Positions 57,486 through 64,000 of a stretch of DNA of 64,000 bases are shown piece after piece. Position numbers and translations under genes: made by a program. This DNA is from Gari tellinella (Eukaryota > Mollusca > Bivalvia > Cardiida > Psammobiidae): positions 87,354,198-87,418,197 of the forward strand of contig OV277859.1 of assembly GCA_922989275.2 (NCBI GenBank), read 5' to 3'. The notes under the pieces are model-generated. The model worked only from the letters and a program-made list of their open reading frames with translations. It made no database searches and had not been told where the DNA came from. Numbering within the stretch: position 1 is the first letter of the stretch; each line of letters starts with the position of its first letter.

Positions 57486-57814
57486 TACAATATTGACTGT
57501 ATTTGTCTTACTAAGATACAGCATGGCTGAAATATAAACAATGAACCAATGAAAGTTGAATTTTTTTTAATCAATAAAAATATAGCAACTATTTCTAATA
57601 CAGCTTTAGATAAAAAATAAAAATATTCATAATAAATTCTAAATTTAAAAAATAAGAAAATTGGTTTAAGAACACAGGGAACTCTAAATTATCCAAACCC
57701 ACATCAAAACATAGATACACATTATTAAAACATTTCAACATAACAGGAAAACAAACCATCAGTAATTTCATACAGTGTAGACCTGTGACCATTCAGGGCA
57801 TTCTCTATGGCATA
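57486..57814. other. AT-rich interval, nothing recognised
   Basis: A-rich runs without coding signal or inverted ends. Confidence 0.5.
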
Positions 57815-58065
57815 TTAACTCATTCCCCCCTGAAGTTTTTAATGGACAATTCCAATTTCAAAATACGTCTAGTTCATTTTTTACTATTTAGGGATGATTT
57901 TAACAATATATTTCAAAATGACAAACAGTGTATACCCTGATCAGAGGGCTCCTTATGGAGCCCTCTGATCAGGGTCTACACTGTTTGCAAAGGACAAGTG
58001 CAATCCTCACAGGTAAACTGTTTGTAAATGATGAGTATACTCGTCACTAGGGTTGAATGTGTTAA
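57815..58065. mobile_element. E-family TTAA MITE, intact (inverted)
   Basis: TTAACTCATTCCCCCCTGAA to AGGGTTGAATGTGTTAA, 251 bp, inverted relative to 9164. Core 3 at 57922-57987 has one or two mismatches. The J target here is unoccupied. The closing TTAA is shared with the next D element. Confidence 0.92.
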
Positions 58066-58228
58066 CCCATTACCCCAAGACAGGTGACCACTTAAAGCAG
58101 GTTGAAAGAAAGCAGAAGGTGCCTTAAGGCACATTCTGCTTTACTTTCAGTCAGCTTTAAGCTACCATCTACTAGGATGTAGAAAATGTTTCATTCGGTA
58201 CATGATTATCACTGTATAAAAGGGAACA
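58062..58228. mobile_element. D-family MITE, right end missing
   Basis: TTAACCCATTACCCCAAGAC, core 2 at 58091-58161, then TAAGCTACCATCTACTAGGA up to about 58228 without a closing TTAA end. Confidence 0.78.
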
Positions 58229-58538
58229 AATCCAAGATTGTTGATGTAATAAAGTTCAAACAAAAACATAAACAAGATCTGTGCAATATCAAAATCATCT
58301 GTACACCATTACTTTTCCCTCATATACACACATGTATGAATACAAATTTACAGCATGGCTAACACGTTCTAACAATTATTCAATGTCGAAAATATCAACC
58401 CTTTCCTTCAGAATGGCATGTTCAATAAAAACTCTCTATTAGTTGTTAGGTGCTTTTAATTACAGATGACAGCTTAAAGCAAGGGGACATTAAAACAAAA
58501 AGCTCCTTCTGGAGCTTTCTTTTTTACTGTCACCTTGC

Positions 58539-59084
58539 TTTAAAGCGACTCGCAACCAGATGGTGCATTAAAAATAGTAATTTGTAAATATGTGTCAAAC
58601 GCTTATATAAATGGTAAAGAATTAGTTTAGGATAAGAAATTCTGTTTAAAAAAATGAATTTCAATAAAAAAAAATATTTGTCTCTGGCGGGATTCGAACC
58701 CATGGCCCGGCATTGGCGGACAGAAGGCAAAATAGGGGAAACCGTTTAGACCAATGGACCACGGAACTATCCGTTTATCTCGGATCGATTTAACGTATTT
58801 CAATGTGTTGCGGTCGAAAGTGCATACAACTTCGTAATTCGGCTCGTGTTTATGCCTGAGCCCGTGTAGAGAAGCAACAGCAACAACTATACCGTCTACT
58901 AGTCGGTATAGAAAAACGATGGAAAATATCTAAAAATCTAAGATTCGGTGACGATTCTTGAGACTTTTTTTGGACTGATCATATTTTTTTAATGTCAGAA
59001 GCCAAATAATGCCACAAATTTGCTTTTATTTGAGTATTTTATTTTATTTTGACAAGTACACCATCCGGTTGCGAGTCGCTTTAA
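58539..59084. mobile_element. Element K, second locus (inverted)
   Basis: TTAA at 58539-58542 and 59081-59084; ends AGCGACTCGCAACCAGATGG and inverse of AGCGACTCGCAACCGGATGG. Length 546 bp, against 545 bp in unit 1. It is close to the unit 1 copy along its whole length, which implies a recent common source. Confidence 0.93.
58664..58767 (-). promoter_or_regulatory. tRNA-like Pol III module, second K copy
   Basis: On the minus strand: GGTCCATTGGTCTAAACGG as A box, GGTTCGAATCCCGCC as B box, then a T run (A run at 58665-58673 on the plus strand). The A box differs by AAACGG for AAGCGG. Confidence 0.7.
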
Positions 59085-59189
59085 GCTGTCACCAGTCTTT
59101 TATACAATTAATCATCTTTCTGGTCTTCATAGAGAAGTTTAAATGAATTCATACCTCAAGCTCACAGAAATTCTACTACCCTTTCCTGG

Positions 59190-59615
59190 TATAGAGCCAA
59201 TGGGGATCTTTTCTTGCATGTTTGACAAGTGACTGCTTAAAGCAGGATGTAAGCAAAGTAGACATCTCTTAACCCTTTACCCCAAGAGCCTGTTTCTAGT
59301 ATTAAAGATTGACCACTTAAACCAGGTTGAAAGTGAAGTAGAATGTGCCCTAAGGCACATTCTGCTTTACTTTCAGCCTGTGTTAAGCTTCAATCTGCTA
59401 TGATATAGAAAATATTTATTATTGTACAAATTCATAACTGTGCAAAGTGAAAGTATTTTCTTCAGTGGAGGAATAAATAAAAGGCATATTTATAGGGTAA
59501 TGGGTTAAAGGAGTGTCTGCTGTACTTCCAGTCTGTTTAATGCAAACACAAGTTTCTTCCTGTTTAAGCAAACATCTGTCTTCAATATTGAACACAAGCT
59601 ATGGGGACACAAGTT
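59190..59615. mobile_element. D-like element hosting another D in its centre
   Basis: Left arm CTGCTTAAAGCAGGATGTAA...GACATCTC, right arm AGGAGTGTCTGCTGTACTTC then CAGTCTGTTTAA are the two halves of a core 2 separated by the D element at 59269-59508. The outer ends are vague. Confidence 0.65.
59269..59508. mobile_element. D-family TTAA MITE, nested
   Basis: TTAACCCTTTACCCCAAGAG to TATAGGGTAATGGGTTAA, 240 bp. Core 2 spans about 59318-59391 with TGTGCCCTAAGGCACA at its axis. Inserted at the central TTAA of another core 2. Confidence 0.9.
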
Positions 59616-59865
59616 AACCCTTTCCCCAATAGAAGCGACTTTTAGCGTATTTAATTTACTCCTCCGCTGAAAAAAATAGTTCCAGTTCATACCCTTATGA
59701 ACAATTACGATAACAAATATTTTCTATATCCTAGCAGATGGTTGTTTAAAGCAGGCTGAAAGTAAAGCATACTGTGCCTTAAGGCACATTCTGCTTTACT
59801 TTCAACCTGCTTTAAGTGATCACCTGTATTTAATATTATAAACGGGTTATTGGGTAAAGGGTTAA
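59614..59865. mobile_element. D-family TTAA MITE (inverted)
   Basis: TTAACCCTTTCCCCAATAG to TTGGGTAAAGGGTTAA, 252 bp. Core 2 at 59744-59815 pairs around GTGCCTTAAGGCAC. Confidence 0.92.
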
Positions 59866-59936
59866 AGCAGGCTGAAAGTAAAACAGAAGGCTCCTCATGG
59901 AGTTTTCTGATTTACTTTCAGTCTGCTTTATGTATA
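59862..59936. repeat. Core-2 palindrome adjoining a D element
   Basis: TTAAAGCAGGCTGAAAGTAA ... TTACTTTCAGTCTGCTTTAT around GGCTCCTCATGGAGTT. Its first TTAA is the closing TTAA of the D element. Confidence 0.78.
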
Positions 59937-60085
59937 CATATGTTTTAAACCTTTAAAGCACAAGGTAATTATAAAGGATAGAGTTACCTGAGATGTCTGA
60001 CCTGTCAGATACAGTATAAATCACCGGAGAGTAGCTGAACAACGAAATCTCTAATTGTTCAAAGTCCAACTCTATTATAATGAAT

Positions 60086-60317
60086 TTAACCCTTTACCCA
60101 ATAGCCTGTTTCTAGTTGTGTAGACAAACAACCACATAAAGCGAGTTAAAAGTAAATCAGAATGCCCCTTAAGATGCATGCTGCTTTACTTTCAACCTAC
60201 ATGAAGCTAAGCATCTGCTAGGATATAGAAAATATTTCCTTTGGTGCATATTTATGACTGAATAAAGTGGAACTATTTTCAATAGTATAGGTATAAATTG
60301 TGGGGTAAAATGATTAA
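60086..60317. mobile_element. D-family TTAA MITE, diverged
   Basis: TTAACCCTTTACCCAATAG to GTGGGGTAAAATGATTAA, 232 bp; core 2 at about 60134-60208 with several mismatches. Confidence 0.82.
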
Positions 60318-60406
60318 ATGAAACAAATGTCATCATGCATAGGGAAAATGACCTTAATACTTGACAAAAGTGTCATCACCATTGTTCAAAGATAAAACAA
60401 AGCAGT

Positions 60407-60655
60407 TTAACCTATTACCCCAAAAATATGCCTTTAATTTATTTCTCCACTGAAGAAATTAGTTCAACTTTCTCAAGTTATGATTGTGTACTACATGTAT
60501 AAGAAAATATTTCTTTATCCTGGCAGATGATAGCTTAAAGCAGGCTGAAAGTAAAGCAGATTGCACCTTCAGGTGCATTCTGCTTTACTTTCAACCTACT
60601 TTAAGTGGTCATGTGCTTTCAAAAATAGAAACAGGCTATGGGGGTAATGGGTTAA
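60407..60655. mobile_element. D-family TTAA MITE (inverted)
   Basis: TTAACCTATTACCCCAAAAA to ATGGGGGTAATGGGTTAA, 249 bp; core 2 at 60533-60605 around TGCACCTTCAGGTGCA. Confidence 0.92.
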
Positions 60656-60672
60656 TTGACCTTGATAAATGA

Positions 60673-60733
60673 TAAACAGTGTGTATCCTAATCAGCTAAA
60701 ACACTGTCAAAACAGCTGATCAGTACACTGTTT
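60673..60733. repeat. Core-3 relic
   Basis: AAACAGTGTGTATCCTAATC pairs loosely with GCTGATCAGTACACTGTTTA; the centre is rebuilt as AGCTAAAACACTGTCAAAAC. Confidence 0.5.
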
Positions 60734-60754
60734 AAGATCTGAAGTTTATAAATG

Positions 60755-60974
60755 AGCCATGCCATGACAAAACCTGCCTTATTGCATTGCAACATTTTAC
60801 AGACCAAGCACTGTTGTCATCCCAGGCTCTGTATCTGAGTTTGGACTACACGGCCAAATACCTTATATAATACAGCTACATTAAATGCTTAAGAAAAACA
60901 GTGTTGACCAAGACGTAACGGCTGGTCTTGATCTACACTGTTTGCAATGCAATAAGGCTGGTCATGGCATGGCT
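60755..60974. mobile_element. 220-bp fold-back element
   Basis: AGCCATGCCATGACAAAACC then TGCCTTATTGCATTGCAA is inverted, with a few changes, at 60941-60974. A degenerate core 3 (AACAGTGTTGACCAAGACGT / TGGTCTTGATCTACACTG) lies just inside the right arm. Confidence 0.68.
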
Positions 60975-61114
60975 TAAATCTCTTTTTGTAAATCGGATTC
61001 TTAATATAGCCAACTACTTTCAAAAGATATTGTTTATCAATTATAGGTAAATCAGTTTTTAAAATTACAAAATGTACATTACATAGGAATATGGTAAAAT
61101 ATAGTAAATATAAA

Positions 61115-61328
61115 TTAACCCTTAGCCTGCCACTCATGACTATAGCTCCATATGGAAACAGCTTGGATCCGGATGAGACGCCGAGTAACTCGGCGTCTCA
61201 TCCGGATCCAAGCTGTTTGACACTCGGACAACATTTTCAGCAATTTTGAGCAACTTTGAAGCACTTTGAAACTTGAAGCAGACGAGAAATATAGCAGACG
61301 ACAATTTATTTGGCGGGCTAAGGGTTAA
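61115..61328. mobile_element. A-family TTAA MITE, intact, variant core
   Basis: TTAACCCTTAGCCTGCCACT to GCGGGCTAAGGGTTAA, 214 bp. The core at 61156-61218 is a perfect palindrome (31-bp arms, one-base axis) with ATCCGGATGAGACGCCGAGT in place of the usual ATCCAGATCAGACGCCGCGT. GCAGACGA motifs lie at 61278 and 61294. Confidence 0.95.
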
Positions 61329-61728
61329 CAATGGTTTATGTCTTGTACATTAAAACATTGTCAAGACTAAGACAAATTACACACTAGAGCAGTATAATTT
61401 ATGCTTGAAATTAACTATGCTATCAAAAAAGACATATTTCCTACACATACCCATTTAACTACCCTGGAAACTAAACACTACATTTTAAAAACTAGTGGCA
61501 AGATTCTTCGGGTATTGAACATGGTCAACTGAACAGAAAACCAATTTGGAAGAACATTAAACATACTGGTCAAGAGGTATTGTCATAATTGTCATCTAGG
61601 ATTCAATAGGTCAATCGTACAGAAAACATAGGTCAACTGATGAATGGAAAAAATATGACAGTGCCATGGAGATAAAAATGATGAAAATCATGAGAAAAAA
61701 AAAATCAAAGGAACACACAGGGAGTATT
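61329..61728. other. Interval with nothing recognised
   Basis: AT-rich, without inverted ends, RNA gene or coding signal. Confidence 0.5.
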
Positions 61729-61785
61729 TACCCTTTCACTGCCAAATTATCATCGGCTTGATACTTCTCAGCATTTTTTGTTAGA
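61729..61785. mobile_element. A-type left-end relic
   Basis: TTTACCCTTTCACTGCCAAA TTATCATCGGCTTGATACTT resembles the TTAACCCCTTTACCGCC...GTCGTCTGCTTCAA module of the 284-bp array. Confidence 0.5.
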
Positions 61786-62170
61786 AATGTTGATTGTAAG
61801 CTTTAACGACAAGCTACCAGAGGGCACCTGCTGTATGTAACCGGGTGCGATGTCCTACTCTTATTATCGACAGAGCTCTCTGGTTCTTTCGGATGCCCAA
61901 TGTAAAGCACCGACACATTGGACCTCAGTTTCTAAAGTCTCATTGGAAGGATTTGGGATCTAATGTACCGCCTGATGTTTGCCGATGTGATTGGAAATGA
62001 AAAGGCTACAAGGAATGTAAAGTAGGTAAAACAGCTAACATATTAACAATGGTTAAAACATCACTAAAGACAGTAAAGAGCTGATAAAACGTTTCAAATC
62101 TACATAGTCTGCAGGGCTGCCATTTTTCTGGATTTTTCCAATTTTTTTGTATATTTATCCAAGCAGGTGG
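61786..62170. other. Unidentified moderately GC-richer stretch
   Basis: A block at about 61800-62000 (CTACCAGAGGGCACC, GACAGAGCTCTCTGG) is less AT-rich than its surroundings and could be a fragment of a repeat family I do not recognise. No ORF of note. Confidence 0.35.
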
Positions 62171-62370
62171 TAGCTTAAAGCAGGTTGAAAGTAAAGCAAA
62201 ATGCACCTTAAGGTGGGTGGTAGCTTAAAGCAGGTTGAAAGTAAAGCAGAATGCGCCTTAAGGTGGGTGGTAGCTTAAAGCAGGTTGAAAGTAACGCAAA
62301 ATGCACCTTAAGGTGGGTGGTAGCTTAAAGCAGGTTGAAAGTAAAGCAGAATGCGCCTAAAAAAGAAGGT
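62171..62370. repeat. Direct tandem array of core-2 half-palindromes, 50-bp period
   Basis: TAGCTTAAAGCAGGTTGAAA recurs at 62171, 62221, 62271 and 62321. Copies 1 and 3 continue with GCAAAATGCACC and copies 2 and 4 with GCAGAATGCGCC, implying a 100-bp dimer was duplicated. Each copy holds only the left arm of core 2 plus TTAAGGTGGGTGG. Confidence 0.95.
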
Positions 62371-62390
62371 TTTGCAGCTATATAAAGGTT

Positions 62391-62487
62391 AGACATAAAT
62401 GTCATGTTTGGGGAACAGCGGCAAGGCTCGTTGTAAGGAGGGAGTCATTGTTGGGAGGGCCATTGTAGGGAGGGAACACTGTATAAG
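62391..62487. mobile_element. F-family right-end fragment
   Basis: GTAGGGAGGGAACACTGTA closes it; the left part and core are absent. GTTGTAAGGAGGGAGTCATT repeats the F terminal motif. Confidence 0.65.
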
Positions 62488-62489
62488 CA

Positions 62490-62845
62490 AACATTGCTGA
62501 CCAAGAAGAGAGATCACTAAATGCTGTGGCAACCGTGGCCTAGTGGTTAGGGCATCCGCCTCGGAAGCGGGAGGTCGAAGGTTCGAATCCCGGAGCCGGA
62601 TACGGGGTTGGAACAGATGTGGCCGGTTGGTGAGCCGCCAGCTAGTTAAACGAATGGTTACCGTAGGCCTGTCTCTGCCAGATGCCCGGCAATAAGAGAA
62701 GGGATTCGGGAGGTACTGTGCGCGCAAAAAGGATAGGTGTCTCATAAGCCAAACTGGCTGGCCCTTTCAATAGGGGTGACACTATAATAAACAAAGCCTT
62801 TACCTTTTTTTGCTGTGTCTCATGAGGGGCCTACACTGTATAACT
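62490..62845. repeat. Core-3 relic split by the SINE
   Basis: GCAAACATTGCTGACCAAGA before the SINE and GAGGGGCCTACACTGTATAA after it look like the two outer arms of one core 3. Confidence 0.4.
62529..62810 (+). mobile_element. tRNA-headed SINE with target duplication
   Basis: The head at 62529-62601 has an A box TGGCCTAGTGGTTAGGGCA and a B box GGTTCGAATCCC; its anticodon-like arm TCCGC-CTCGGAA-GCGGG gives CGG. A roughly 200-bp body follows, ending in ACAAAGCCTTTACCTTTTTT. TGCTGTG at 62522-62528 is repeated at 62811-62817, a 7-bp target duplication. This is a retroposed LINE-dependent SINE; the family name was not determined. Confidence 0.88.
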
Positions 62846-62846
62846 A

Positions 62847-63055
62847 TACAGTAAAACCTCGCTATTACGACCACTAAAACGAAGACTAATTGAGTGTTTA
62901 ATAGACAGGTGACAGCTTAAAGCAAGGTGACAGTGAAACAGAAAGCTCCTAAAGGAGCTTTCTGTTTCACTGTCACCTTGCTTTAAGCGGTCACCTTTCG
63001 TAAACACCCTAATAATAACATAATTTAGTGGTCGTAATAGAGAGGTTTTACTGTA
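62847..63055. mobile_element. C-family TA MITE, best-preserved copy
   Basis: TACAGTAAAACCTCGCTATT and the inverse of TACAGTAAAACCTCTCTATT, 209 bp, TA both sides. The 74-bp core at 62915-62988 is perfect (36-bp arms, AA axis) and extends to 62907-62996 with one mismatched pair. Confidence 0.96.
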
Positions 63056-63306
63056 TATAGTTTTAACTATATTAAGTGAGAAGGTTATTGCATATAATAT
63101 AACATCCTAACATATATTTTACCATGTACAATGTACAATCAGACATCCATGAATTTGTAAACAAATAAACACAAACAAAAACCATGCAGAAACCATTAAA
63201 CCATAAAATTCGTAAATATTCTAAAGATGGACAAAAATATCTTAATTAAAAATCTATTTTCAACGAATAAAACATTATGTTAAGATAGCTCAATTATGTT
63301 GGTAAC

Positions 63307-63560
63307 TTTTACCCATTACCCCATAAATACGCCTTTTTACGCCTTTAAATTATTCCTTCAGTGAAGAAACAAGTTCAACTTTATACTGTTATGTATATAC
63401 CATAAGATATATTTTCTATTCCCTAGCAGATTATAGCTTAAAGCACTAGGCTGCATGTAAAGCAGAATGCACCTTAAGGTGCATTCTGCTTTACTTTCAA
63501 CCTGCTTTAAGTAGTCACATATTTTCAATACTAGAAACAGGCTACGGGGTAATGGGTTAA
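63307..63560. mobile_element. D-family MITE (inverted), left TTAA mutated
   Basis: TTTTACCCATTACCCCATAA to CGGGGTAATGGGTTAA, 254 bp; core 2 at 63437-63511 around TGCACCTTAAGGTGCA. Confidence 0.88.
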
Positions 63561-63843
63561 GATATGTGAACATCGGCCACTTAATAAACAAACATAACAA
63601 TCTCTAAAAACTACTTAACCCATTGCTCTACAGGTTTGAGTGTGTTTGAGAAAACCCCATTAGTTTGATAATGTGTACTAGCCATGCATTAAAGATATCA
63701 AATTTGCTTTTAGAAATGCATAAATATAAACTTATTGCACATGTTTTAGAAAAGAAACAAAAATGTACACATTATTTATATACAGACAAATTGATAGGTT
63801 CTAATGTTCCTCAGAGCCCTAAACTACCAGATAATAATAACAG

Positions 63844-64000
63844 TACACTGTTCCCTCTCTACAATGACACCCAATGGGAGACAAAAATGTGTGTTGTTCG
63901 AAGTGAGTTTCTTACAGGGAGGGAAAATTAATACCCTTAGAGTGCTTACATTTGCAAATAGTTTATGCCTAGATCAGACGCCGCGTAAAGCGGCATCTGA
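63844..64000. mobile_element. F-family MITE, cut by the window end
   Basis: TACACTGTTCCCTCTCTACA begins the element, and TTGCAAATAGTTTATGCCTA GATCAGACGCCGCG from 63953 opens a core 1 that the window truncates. Confidence 0.75.

Larger units (their letters stand above)
58423..59145. mobile_element. C-family MITE containing element K
   Basis: AATAAAAACTCTCTATTAG at the left and CTGGTCTTCATAGAGAAGTT at the right are worn C ends. The core CTTAAAGCAAGGGGACATTA ... CTGTCACCTTGCTTTAAGC is split exactly in its terminal TTAA by K (58539-59084). Confidence 0.8.

Noticed and set aside
62529..62601. Genuine tRNA gene with CGG anticodon
   Set aside because: It continues into a SINE body with target duplication, and the acceptor stem is poor.
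62389..62745. 118-codon minus-strand ORF
   Set aside because: It overlaps the SINE antisense and an F fragment; its length is chance within a less AT-rich repeat.

Overview
The window shows no gene that can be supported. It is AT-rich animal DNA built almost entirely from short non-autonomous DNA transposons (MITEs) and their relics. All open reading frames are under 120 codons. They fall inside inverted-repeat elements, recur only because the DNA is duplicated, and show no recognisable domain. A bivalve mollusc or another marine lophotrochozoan is the best guess. It rests on the density of palindromic TTAA- and TA-flanked MITEs, a tRNA-headed SINE, and a Helitron-like minisatellite element of a type I know from bivalve genomes. 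This is inference, not proof.

Layout. Positions 1-55730 are a macro-tandem array: three full units (1-16992, 16993-34123, 34124-50490) and a truncated fourth (50491-55730). The units are nearly identical but differ by nested insertions and by small and large indels, so they are not simple assembly copies. Unit 2 is a mosaic: its first part follows unit 3 and its last part follows unit 1, as unequal crossing-over would give. Positions 55731-64000 are non-tandem flank with the same MITE families plus the SINE and the Helitron-like element.

Element families, named here for convenience. A: TTAA-flanked, ends like TTAACCCTTTCACTGCC. D: TTAA-flanked, ends like TTAACCCATTACCCCATAG. E: TTAA-flanked, ends near TTCAACCCTAG or AGTTTCAGGGG. 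K: TTAA-flanked, ends AGCGACTCGCAACC, carrying a tRNA-like Pol III module. TTAA targets and CCC ends fit the piggyBac group. B: TA-flanked, CAGTGGAGAAAACGTTATTC. C: TA-flanked, CAGTAAAACCTCTCTATTAC. F: TA-flanked, CAGTGCTCCCTCTCTACAAC. G: TA-flanked, CAGTCGAAACTCGATTATTC. TA targets and CAGT ends fit Tc1/mariner/pogo. J: a 1160-bp TA-flanked element with 30-bp terminal inverted repeats.

The striking feature is at the centre of these elements. Most carry a near-perfect palindrome of about 63-90 bp. Core 1 (starts CAAACAGTTTGGATCC) occurs in A, B and F. Core 2 (starts CTTAAAGCAGGTTGAAAG) occurs in C and D. Core 3 (starts CAAACAGTGTAGACCC) occurs in E and resembles core 1. The same core therefore sits between unrelated termini that use different target sites. 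The two arms of each core stay complementary even where copies differ, so changes are paired. The cores also act as TTAA targets for nested insertion, as apparent breakpoints for chimeras, and as seeds of tandem arrays (284-bp units within each macro unit, 50-bp half-cores at 62171-62370).
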